Positions 16,149 through 23,900 of a stretch of 36,187 bases of DNA are shown here, one piece after another. Source of the DNA: Lysobacterales bacterium (GTDB lineage Bacteria; Pseudomonadota; Gammaproteobacteria; Xanthomonadales; SZUA-36); NCBI GenBank assembly GCA_029859645.1, contig JAOUCS010000024.1:1-36187 (forward strand). Direction: 5' to 3'. Position numbers and translations under genes: made by a program. The notes under the pieces were generated by a model that saw only the letters and a program-made list of their open reading frames with translations, was not told the DNA's origin and searched no databases. Each line of letters begins with the position of its first letter. Position 1 is the stretch's first letter.

Positions 16149-16604
16149 TCAGGTCACGTAGATCTGCATGCTGCCGATCTCCTTGTAGATGATCGCCAGC
16201 GGTTTCTTGCTGGAGAAAGTGATAATCTTGCTGCCGCTGTACAGCAAGTGCGAAGTCAGGAACACGTGGACTTCCACGCTGTCTTCGAGAATCTTGGTAA
16301 TTTCATTGCGGGCCAGTTTCTGATGTTTTTTTTCGATGGGTATTTCCAGCGACCCGATTTCGATGAACTTGCGGCGGAATTTCACCGAAGGCGCCTGCTC
16401 ATGCAACAGCACCTCGCGATAGAGCTCCTTGATCAATGGCGTGGGCAGAACCAGCCCCAGTTGGGTTGGGGCCGTCAACCAGTTGATACCGCTATTGTCC
16501 CGGTAGATACTTTCATGCTCGCCAAAGGCCTGGCACCAGCCTCTGAAATAGGCGGCATAACGTTTGAGATCACGCTCGAGCATTTTCAGCAAAACACCAG
16601 GCAT
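16149..16604 (-). CDS. Hypothetical protein of unknown family
   Basis: The protein has 151 residues from the ATG at 16604, preceded by GAGGTGAT five bases upstream, a near-perfect Shine-Dalgarno. A 12-codon longer version from 16640 lacks such a site. It has no signal peptide or membrane segment and is rich in Lys, Leu and Ile. The C-terminal half (SVEVHVFLTSHLLYSGSKII, then SSKKPLAIIYKEIGSMQIYV) looks like a small beta-rich domain, preceded by a mostly helical part. I do not recognise it. It converges with the histidine kinase (adjacent stop codons, no spacer), and its upstream side is the palindromic repeat at 16655-16730. Confidence 0.65.
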   Translation of the reverse strand: MPGVLLKMLERDLKRYAAYFRGWCQAFGEHESIYRDNSGINWLTAPTQLGLVLPTPLIKELYREVLLHEQAPSVKFRRKFIEIGSLEIPIEKKHQKLARNEITKILEDSVEVHVFLTSHLLYSGSKIITFSSKKPLAIIYKEIGSMQIYVT

Positions 16605-16654
16605 CAGGATCACCTCGAATGTATCCTTTTTCGCCCGCATGTGCCAGAAATGAG

Positions 16655-16730
16655 AAAAAGGGGGTCAGGTTAACTTAATTGGGGCAGAGTGCTTGCTCTG
16701 CCCCAATTAAGTTAACCTGACCCCCTTTTT
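16655..16730. repeat. Long palindromic repeat, copy 1 (REPIN/RAYT-like)
   Basis: A perfect 35-base inverted repeat (left arm 16655-16689, right arm 16696-16730) has a six-base loop TGCTTG. The outer part of each arm, A5-G5-TCAGGTTAAC then TTAATTGG, is shared with copy 2 at 18303-18375; the inner stem differs. The right edge is eight bases from the stop codon of the hydrolase gene. The A-run/T-run ends mean it could also work as a bidirectional terminator. Heads of the form GGGGTCAGG are, in my knowledge, common in repeats mobilised by REP-associated tyrosine transposases; no such transposase is in this window. Confidence 0.9.
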
Positions 16731-16738
16731 CACCTAGA

Positions 16739-18193
16739 TTATTGCTGACCTCCCACAGTTGATGCGCTTTTGTAACCGATCGCTTTCTTCACGTCTTCGG
16801 GGCTGGCAACCCGGGGGCTGTGCGCACCCACCAGCTTTGTATATTCAAGATTCAGCTCATCCAGCCGCCTGGCAAAAGCCGCAGTGGCCGGGACCGCCGG
16901 CGGGATCATGCCATTGGCAGGCTGCGGGAAGTGATCGGCTTCGAAAATGATGCCTTGATCCGGCAGATAGGCGATCAGGATATTCTCCGCATGGGGCGTC
17001 GGGCCAATGTTGTAAAGCTCGATCGTCCTGTCGCCGTCCGTCAGGGTCATACGGTCTTCAACAAACTCCAGTTTGGCCTGGTCATTACCGGCTGCTTTGA
17101 GCACGACTTGCCGGTTCTCTTCAAATGTGATGATGGTCGCGCCTTCTTCAGCATAAGCCGCCGCGCCCGGTACGTGGTCGCTATGATGATGTGTCAATAC
17201 ACCGTACTTGATGGGCTTGTCAGCAATTTCCTTGCGCATTTCCTTGATGCTGGCCGGTACAGTCTGGGTTCCGCCAATAGCCACTACATGATCTTCCATC
17301 TCCACGAAAAGGGAGTAAGTGCCGTTACCGCCGATCAGGAATACACCCTCGTCAATCTCCTGTGACCCGAACTCGGCAGGCGTTATCGCCGCTACCTTGT
17401 CGAGATTCGAAGGGACCTGCAGATAATCATCCAGCGGCACATTGACCTGGGTGTCCTTGATGTCGATGATCAGGTTGTCATCACCATTGACGTAAAGCTG
17501 AAACTTCTGGTTGAAGGCGATGCCATCTACCATGGTGTAGTCCAGGAAGCGGTACTCGACCTGCCCAAATGGCGGCAATACCCGCTCCATGCGGGTCAGC
17601 ATGTGGCTTTCCTGGTCGATGTAAAGAGCTAGCGCCGGGCCGACTTCCATCACCAGCGTGATGACGTCATGCTTGCGGCCGTCCAGGTCTGCTTCGCCGA
17701 GCCAATTGGACGTATTTCGACGCGACTGCAATTGTCGCATCAGTAACACAGGGGTGACCCGAACAAAAGGTCCGGACTGGGTGTTGAAATCAGGTTCTGC
17801 GATCGGTGCGGCAGTGCCCGCACGGTAGTCCAATTGCCAGCTGTTCTGGCCGTTGATGACCGTTCCCTGTTTGAATACGTAACCACCACCTTCACCCTTG
17901 TTTTTGGCGACGAAAATATCTTTCTCCAGGTCAATGGCATTGAAATTCCAGGCCTGATTACGGTCGTAAGGAGGGCCGGGCTTACGGCTCTGGCCAGTTG
18001 CGATATTGGTGAAATCGGACTTTCTGACCACGGTCTTGAGATTGGAAATGTTCTCCGCCCCGCCATGCGCCGCGATCGCGGCATCGATCACTGCACCGGC
18101 CTTGTTGACCGACTTGAGAGGAAGGGTTTCTGCAAACAGCGCGCTGCTGCTGAGTGCGAGAACAATAAAGGAAACTATACTTTTGGAATGCAC
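16739..18193 (-). CDS. Secreted metallo-beta-lactamase-fold hydrolase
   Basis: The protein has 484 residues from the GTG at 18193, with GGAGAG about seven bases upstream and a clean signal peptide directly after it (VHSKSIVSFIVLALSSSALF, cleavage near FAE). Residues 30-270 form a LolA-like beta-rich domain (AAIAAHGGAENISNLKTVV, later YRFLDYTMVDGIAFNQ). The C-terminal metallo-beta-lactamase domain has H335-H-H337-S-D339-H340, H401, D420 and H458, a complete dinuclear zinc set. It is probably a periplasmic hydrolase of lactone, thioester or similar bonds; beta-lactamase activity should not be assumed. The gene stands alone and is flanked on both sides by copies of one palindromic repeat. Confidence 0.85.
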   Translation of the reverse strand: MHSKSIVSFIVLALSSSALFAETLPLKSVNKAGAVIDAAIAAHGGAENISNLKTVVRKSDFTNIATGQSRKPGPPYDRNQAWNFNAIDLEKDIFVAKNKGEGGGYVFKQGTVINGQNSWQLDYRAGTAAPIAEPDFNTQSGPFVRVTPVLLMRQLQSRRNTSNWLGEADLDGRKHDVITLVMEVGPALALYIDQESHMLTRMERVLPPFGQVEYRFLDYTMVDGIAFNQKFQLYVNGDDNLIIDIKDTQVNVPLDDYLQVPSNLDKVAAITPAEFGSQEIDEGVFLIGGNGTYSLFVEMEDHVVAIGGTQTVPASIKEMRKEIADKPIKYGVLTHHHSDHVPGAAAYAEEGATIITFEENRQVVLKAAGNDQAKLEFVEDRMTLTDGDRTIELYNIGPTPHAENILIAYLPDQGIIFEADHFPQPANGMIPPAVPATAAFARRLDELNLEYTKLVGAHSPRVASPEDVKKAIGYKSASTVGGQQ

Positions 18194-18302
18194 GTTTTTC
18201 TCTCCGTTTGGATACGTGACTTTCAGTCTGTGCTTGAAGCTCCGCGCTGTCTGTAACATTTCGATAACCTGACCGCATGCTGCGATGAAAGAAGGGAAAA
18301 GG

Positions 18303-18375
18303 AAAAAAGGGGTCAGGTTAACTTAATTGGCGAGAGCAGCAGCTCCGCCAATTAAGTTAACCTGACCCCTTTTTT
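18303..18375. repeat. Long palindromic repeat, copy 2 (REPIN/RAYT-like)
   Basis: Outer arms of 30 bases pair perfectly (18303-18332 with 18346-18375). The inner stem GAGC/GCTC follows after a bulged A at 18333, with an AGCA loop. The arms contain GGGGTCAGGTTAACTTAATT and its complement, the same core as copy 1 at 16655-16730. It lies 109 bases upstream of the hydrolase start and 76 bases before the DUF6249 gene. The A6/T8 flanks could also terminate transcription in either direction. Confidence 0.9.
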
Positions 18376-18450
18376 TTCTGCATCCAAATTGGCGAGGAAG
18401 GGACTCTTAGGGGTAAGAACAACATTTATTGATTGATCAGGAGAACCAAA

Positions 18451-18804
18451 ATGTCTGGAGAAATGGTACCCGTCGTTTTATTCATCGTTATTGGCATTGC
18501 CGTGCTGGGCTACTTTTACTGGAATCACAAGAATCGTGCCTCCATCATGGAAACCGTGCAAAAGGCCATCGACCAGGGTGGCGAGCTGAGCCCCGATCTG
18601 CTCAAACAGCTGGGTGCCTCGGCTGATCCCAAATTTCGGGATATGCGCAGAGGCATCGTGTTCCTGTTCCTGGGGGTCGCCGGATTACTGTGCAGCCTGT
18701 TTTTCAACGACGCCGACGTCGTTAACGGAATCCGTGCCGGATCGGTGTTCCCGACCATGCTGGGACTGGGCTTCCTGCTAGTATGGAAGCTGAACAAGGA
18801 CTAG
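18451..18804 (+). CDS. DUF6249-like small membrane protein
   Basis: The protein has 117 residues from the ATG at 18451 (AGGAG eight bases upstream). An N-terminal helix (VPVVLFIVIGIAVLGYFYW, about 5-24) is followed by a soluble stretch (IMETVQKAIDQGGELSPDLL) and then two hydrophobic segments after RRGIVFLFLGVAG. The layout with a charged R-R-G-I before the second helix matches the DUF6249 family, which is often encoded next to ECF sigma factors. The stop is nine bases from the sigma factor start, so the two are probably co-transcribed. It may sense or anchor something at the inner membrane; no biochemical role is known to me. Confidence 0.75.
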   Translation: MSGEMVPVVLFIVIGIAVLGYFYWNHKNRASIMETVQKAIDQGGELSPDLLKQLGASADPKFRDMRRGIVFLFLGVAGLLCSLFFNDADVVNGIRAGSVFPTMLGLGFLLVWKLNKD

Positions 18805-18813
18805 GTAAAGCAG

Positions 18814-19374
18814 GTGACGATTTCCGACAGTGAGCTGGTCCTACGGGTCACCAGCTCCAACGACCAGGTCGCGTTCCAGCAGTTGGTGGAACGGCATCAA
18901 GCCGCCATTCGCGGCTTTTTGCGACGACTCGCTGCGGGCGACTGCGGCACGGCCGATGACCTGGCGCAGGAGACTTTTTTGATGGCTTACCGGAAACTTC
19001 ACACCTTCAAGTCCAGCGGCAGCCTGCTGTCCTGGCTGCATACCATCGCCTACCGGCAGTTCCTGCAGCACACCCGAAAACACGCCAGGCAACAGGTGAT
19101 GGCCGAGCCGCCGGACCAGGGACACGACCCGCGCCAGTCGATGGACTCGGAAATTCTTGCCCAACGGCTGCTGGGCTTCGTCAGCCCGGAAGAACGCGCC
19201 TGCCTGACACTGGCGTACTCGGCCGGCATGAGTCACCCGGAAATTGGCAAAGTCACCGGGTTTCCGCTGGGAACCGTGAAGTCACATATTCAACGAGGCA
19301 AACAGAAACTACAACGTTGGCTGAAAGACCATGATCATTCCATTTCCAAACACAAGGAGGCACACGGTGCCTGA
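18814..19374 (+). CDS. ECF-type RNA polymerase sigma factor
   Basis: The 186-residue protein has only sigma regions 2 and 4, as in ECF factors. Region 2 includes FQQLVERHQAAIRGFLRRLA and DDLAQETFLMAYRKLHTF with LLSWLHTIAYRQFLQH. Region 4 has LTLAYSAGMSHPEIGKVTGF and PLGTVKSHIQRGKQKLQRWL, the DNA-reading helix. The start is GTG at 18814 with AGG eight bases upstream. The downstream small membrane gene begins inside its last codons, so it is likely its regulator. The sigma factor probably autoregulates this operon, but I could not find a convincing GGAAC-type promoter upstream of the DUF6249 gene. Confidence 0.93.
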   Translation: MTISDSELVLRVTSSNDQVAFQQLVERHQAAIRGFLRRLAAGDCGTADDLAQETFLMAYRKLHTFKSSGSLLSWLHTIAYRQFLQHTRKHARQQVMAEPPDQGHDPRQSMDSEILAQRLLGFVSPEERACLTLAYSAGMSHPEIGKVTGFPLGTVKSHIQRGKQKLQRWLKDHDHSISKHKEAHGA

Positions 19375-19690
19375 ATCACCACTAGACCGGGAATTAGGGC
19401 AACTGCTGGCTTATCATGATGAGCCCGATAGCTCGGAATTCGTTGCGAACGTCATGCACGACGTGAAACGTGAACGCCTGCTACGCAGAGTCATTCTCTG
19501 GGGTTTTGGCCTGGTGGGTGCACTGTTCGGACTGGCCGGTGCAGCTATGCTATCCGACAGCATTACCCGGCTGTTTACGTTTTCAATCTCACTGCCAGCC
19601 ATCGAAACAGCGCAGGTTGCGTTGGTGGTGGTGGCCGCCGCGGCATTTTACTCGTGGTTCATGAACGATGAGATGAGCCTGGGAAGCTGA
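19367..19690 (+). CDS. Small membrane protein, putative anti-sigma partner
   Basis: The 107-residue protein starts at the GTG at 19367, six bases after a strong AAGGAGG and overlapping the sigma gene by eight bases. An N-terminal cytoplasmic part of about 40 residues (VPESPLDRELGQLLAYHDEP, then EFVANVMHDVKRERLLRR) precedes two hydrophobic segments at about 41-60 and 74-95. The position and layout suggest an anti-sigma factor. However it lacks the H-x3-C-x2-C zinc motif of ZAS-type anti-sigma proteins and is too short for a periplasmic sensor domain. It resembles the small DUF5056-like proteins found beside ECF genes. Function is inferred from context only. Confidence 0.65.
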   Translation: MPESPLDRELGQLLAYHDEPDSSEFVANVMHDVKRERLLRRVILWGFGLVGALFGLAGAAMLSDSITRLFTFSISLPAIETAQVALVVVAAAAFYSWFMNDEMSLGS

Positions 19691-19750
19691 CCGCGGCTTA
19701 AGCTGCCACAAGTGCGCGATCCGTACAGCTTTGCAGGTTATGATTGCGGA

Positions 19751-20923
19751 ATGAAAAAACTGACCCTGCTGAGCCTGTTCGTCGTTTCCTTTGCAGTTCA
19801 TGCCAAGGCGCCCTTCGTTGATCCCGCCAAAGACATGGAAATACTGGGTCCGCCCGACCGGTTCCTGTTCTGGACCCCTGAGCAGCAGGTCGCTGGTTAC
19901 CGGAATATCGACAAGGTCTTCCCAACCCGCTCAATCTCAGCATCCACTGTTACTCTCGAGCTGCCGCCGGCGCCCGTCGACCTGGGCGGCGTGATCATCA
20001 AAACAGATTCCAGCTCGATAACGGTCGATGAGTACTTTACCCGGCAGAATGTAGCTGGCCTGCTGGTGCTGAAGGATGGCCAGATCGCTTTTGAGCGCTA
20101 TGGCCTGGGCAACAAGCCGGAAAGCCGTTGGATTTCCTTCTCGGTCACCAAGTCTGTGGTCTCCATGCTGGTAGGTGCCGCCATTCGGGACGGCTACATA
20201 GAAAGCGTTGATGAAAAAGTCAGTGACTACCTGCCAAGGCTGAACGGCACGCCTTACGATGATTCTACCCTCCGTAACATCCTGCAGATGGCTTCTGGTG
20301 TGCAATGGGACGAGGATTATGCGGACCCGTCCTCAGACGTGAACAGCGCCAGCTGGCAGACCGTCGCCCTTTACGGATACCTGGGCCAGAAAGAGCGGGC
20401 AGCACCACCCGGTGAACTGTTCAACTACAACACGGCGGAAACCAACCTGGTCGGCACATTGTTGCGTTCCGCCATCGGCAACAACCTGTCGACTTACCTT
20501 GAAGAAAAAATCTGGCATCCGTTTGGCATGGAACACGACGCTGTCTGGTCGCTGAGTGAGCCCGGCGGCGGTGAATTCGGCGGCTGCTGCATCAGTGCAA
20601 CACTGCGTGATTATGGCAGGCTTGGTTTGTTTGCCCTTGCCGATGGCCGTCTGCCGAATGGCACCGAAGTACTGGCTGATGGCTGGATGGGTGCGGCAAC
20701 GAAACCTTCGGCCGCCTACCCGGGATATGGCTATCTCTGGTGGCTGGACGGAAGCGATGCTTTTAGCGCCTCAGGAATTTTCGGGCAGGGGATCTGCATC
20801 CACCCGGAGCAGAATGTGGTAGTGGCGCTGCAGAGCGCCAGAGCAACGGCCAGCAACGATGAGGACTGGGCCCTGCAGGACGCTTTATGTGAGGCTGTCG
20901 CCAAGGCATTTGACAAAAATTAG
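19751..20923 (+). CDS. Secreted serine hydrolase (beta-lactamase/6-aminohexanoate-dimer hydrolase-like)
   Basis: The protein has 390 residues from the ATG at 19751. MKKLTLLSLFVVSFAVHAKA is a signal peptide. The penicillin-recognising serine hydrolase fold is shown by S131-V-T-K134 (nucleophile and base), Y226-N-T in place of the usual Y-x-N, and the C-terminal YPGYGYLWWLDGSDAFSAS then GIFGQGICIHPEQNVVVALQ, which matches the NylB-type branch of class C-like hydrolases. It probably hydrolyses amide or ester bonds in the periplasm; the exact substrate is unknown. A longer open frame from 19712 gives no leader. The binding site is weak, with GCGGA immediately before the ATG. It is 60 bases after the putative anti-sigma gene and 19 before asmA. 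Confidence 0.88.
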   Translation: MKKLTLLSLFVVSFAVHAKAPFVDPAKDMEILGPPDRFLFWTPEQQVAGYRNIDKVFPTRSISASTVTLELPPAPVDLGGVIIKTDSSSITVDEYFTRQNVAGLLVLKDGQIAFERYGLGNKPESRWISFSVTKSVVSMLVGAAIRDGYIESVDEKVSDYLPRLNGTPYDDSTLRNILQMASGVQWDEDYADPSSDVNSASWQTVALYGYLGQKERAAPPGELFNYNTAETNLVGTLLRSAIGNNLSTYLEEKIWHPFGMEHDAVWSLSEPGGGEFGGCCISATLRDYGRLGLFALADGRLPNGTEVLADGWMGAATKPSAAYPGYGYLWWLDGSDAFSASGIFGQGICIHPEQNVVVALQSARATASNDEDWALQDALCEAVAKAFDKN

Positions 20924-20926
20924 GCC

Positions 20927-20932
20927 TATAAT
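20927..20932 (+). promoter_or_regulatory. Perfect -10 hexamer ten bases before asmA start
   Basis: TATAAT ends ten bases upstream of the asmA ATG at 20943, and there is no Shine-Dalgarno between them. Transcription from this hexamer would begin almost at the ATG, giving a leaderless or nearly leaderless message. A perfect TTGACA at 20910-20915 is only 11 bases upstream, too close for standard sigma-70 pairing. Confidence 0.35.
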
Positions 20933-20942
20933 CAAATAGACC

Positions 20943-23900
20943 ATGCGCCGGAAAATCCTAATTTCCCTGATCACGCTGGCCGTGCTGTTTGCCGGCATCA
21001 TCGGCTTCGCATGGTATCAGTTGGAAAATGAGTCTTTCCTGAAATCACAGCTGAGCAAATATGCATTGAAGTACACCGGGCGTGAGCTCCGCTTTGATGG
21101 GCCGCTGGTATTCAACCTGGGCGGCACTACCACGCTCGAAGGCCGTGATATTCACTTTGCGAATGCCGCATGGTCCGAGCACCCGGAAATGGTCAGCATA
21201 GGCCGGATTTTCATCAGTTTCGAACTGTCCACCCTGTTTGACGATCGCCCTGTTTTCCCGGATGCCCAGCTGGAGGATTGCAGCGTTTATGTCGAAAGAA
21301 ACGACTCCGGAGAACTCAATTGGGCTGTCGGCCCGGAACCCGCCCCCGGGGACGAACCCGAAGACCCACCTGAACCGGAAAAAGATAATTCTGGATCGCG
21401 CAAACTGCCGATCTGGATAAAAGACCTTGTCATCAGAAACTGCGGAGTGTATGTGAGCAGTTTTAAAATCGAAGAACCTCTGAACCTGCACCTGGCCAGC
21501 CTGGAAATGCAACACCATGATAACACCCGCTGGGAGGGCCAGGTTTCGGGCAGTCTCAATGACATGCCACTGTCCATCGACGGCTGGTTTGCGCCCTTCG
21601 ATTCCATAATTTACGGCGGCCCGATGGAACAGGAGCTCCAGTTCACACTCGGGAAAATCTCGCTGAACACCTCCGGCACAATGCAGGACGTCAGAACCGG
21701 GACAGGTGCCAATCTTTCCGCCCAGCTGCAAGGACCAGCGATCGAGAACATCCTGAATGAATTAAAAATTCCCTTGTTCGCCGACGGTGATTTTGACTTC
21801 AGCCTGAAACTGAATACCGAAGGAGACATGACCGAAATTGACCTCGATGGAGATCTGGGCAGCCTCAAAGCGACCGCTAAAGGTGAACTCGATCGTCTGA
21901 TCAGGCCCTCCATGGGTCAAGTCAAGTTCTCGATGGACGGGCCCAACCTGGGCGCGCTGGCGAAAGTTTTCGGTCTAGAAGGCCTGGTTGAAGAAGCGTT
22001 CAGTCACCAGGCCCACGCGGCCTTTGACGGTAACAAAATCAAAATAAAGGCCGGCTCTCTGAAAACATCCAGCGACCATCTGCAAATCGGCGGTCATTTC
22101 AGCCTGGCTGAGAGGCTCGCCGGAACGGAGCTTGACATCAAGTTCCAAACCAGCGAAACCGGCCGCTGGACTCGTCCGCTGAGCGAGGATGAACACGTGC
22201 TGGGGGCTTTTAGCCTCGACAGCACAGTGAGCGTTGACACCCAGGGGTTGATCGCAATCCAGGGTCAGGCAGAACAGGAACAGACTACCCTGGCAGTCAA
22301 CGGCACGCTGGGCAGCCTGCCGGATGACTTGAACGCCGATCTGAACATTTCATTGAACTCGCCCGATCCGGGCCCCCTGGCTGCAGTTTTTGGCGTTCCG
22401 GATTTGCCCGCTTATCCCCTGAGCATCAATGGCCAGTTCGGCTTGCAGGGCAAACGTCTCAAGCTCGGCAAAGTCGACATCAAATTGGCGGAAGGCCGGG
22501 CCAGCGTGGATGGAACCCTGAACCTTGCCGACCGTTTTGCCGGTAGCGACATCGTTCTGGACGTGAATATCATCAATGCAGAGCGCTTCGGTCAGCTGTT
22601 CGGCCATGAAGGCCTGCCCAACCAGCCGATTCAACTGTCCGCCGAGATCAAACCGGACGGCAAAGGACTGGCGTTCGTGGTGAAAGACGGCAACCTGGGA
22701 CAAATTCAGCTGGATGCGGATGGCCGGATCGCGGACCTGGAGCAGCCATTGGGTATCACGGGCAATTTCAATCTCTTCCTGCCTCGTCTTGGCGACCTTT
22801 CCTTCCTGGCGGGCATGGATCTGCCGAACGCCCCCTTTACGGCCCGGGGAGAGCTGGTCACCGAACAGGATCTGGTCAATCTCAAGGGGGTTTACGTCGA
22901 CCTGGCAGGCAACCACGCCACCATTGATGGGCATATCAACCTGGTCAAACGTTATGCAGGCAGCAAACTTAAATTTGACCTTGATATCAAGAATGCCAAC
23001 CAACTGGGCATGCTGTTTGGTCATGAGGGACTGCCCGATCAACCGATAAAACTGTCCGCCTCTGTGGAACCGGTGGGCAAGGGCCTGGCATTCAGGATGA
23101 ACGATGGAAACCTGGGTGACATACAGCTGGACCTGGACGGCAAAATTGCCGACCTCGACCAACCCTCGGGCGTGGATGCAGAATTCGACATCAAGCTGCG
23201 CAAGCTCAGCGATATCGATTTCCTGGTGCCGGACCGGGACCTGCCGCAAGTGCCTTTTAGCGCCAGCGGGCGCCTGGTGAACGAGAAAACCCGCACCAAA
23301 TTTGACGAGGTTCAGCTGTCACTCGGTGAAATCAAGGCCTACGTGGACGGAAACCTGCTGCCGGACAATTCGTTTGACCTGGCGATCAGGGCTGCTGGAC
23401 CGGATGCGTCAAAACTCGATCAACTGGCTGGCACGCCTTTGCCGGCGGAACCATTTTCCGTGGCCACCGGGTTGAAAGGCAATACAAAAGAGTTTGAGCT
23501 TCAAAACGCGGATGTCGTTCTCGGCCGCAGCAAGGTCCATGGCAACCTTTCAATCGGGCTGGGTGACAAAACGACGCTCAAGGGAAATATTGAAGCTCCC
23601 ATCGTGGATGCCAGCCACTGGTATCCTGGAGATGACTCACAGGAAGAACAACCTGCTGAAAGCAGTAGCAAGCCCAAAGAATGGGTATTCGATGAAACTC
23701 CCGTGATGGCGCTGGACCAGCACAACCTGGACATCAACCTGGACCTGAAAGTCGATCTGCTGGTTCTTGGCAATACCTCCATTGAAGATATCGATCTTGT
23801 TTTCGTCCTGGCCGAACGGCTGATCAAGCTCAGTCCGTTCTCCATGAGAGGCACCGAGGGCGGCATCTACCGCGGTGAGTTCAGCATGGATGGGCGAACC

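Noticed and set aside
18387-18396. Ten-base match AATTGGCGAG to the inner arm of palindrome copy 2 (18326-18335), as a target-site duplication
   Set aside because: It does not flank the element on both sides and is short enough to be chance or a degenerate repeat fragment.
20910-20932. TTGACA and TATAAT as a standard sigma-70 promoter for asmA
   Set aside because: Both hexamers are perfect but separated by only 11 bases instead of about 17, so they cannot act together in the normal way.
22350-23249. Long minus-strand open frame opposite asmA
   Set aside because: It mirrors the asmA tandem repeats and has no start signal or recognisable domain.
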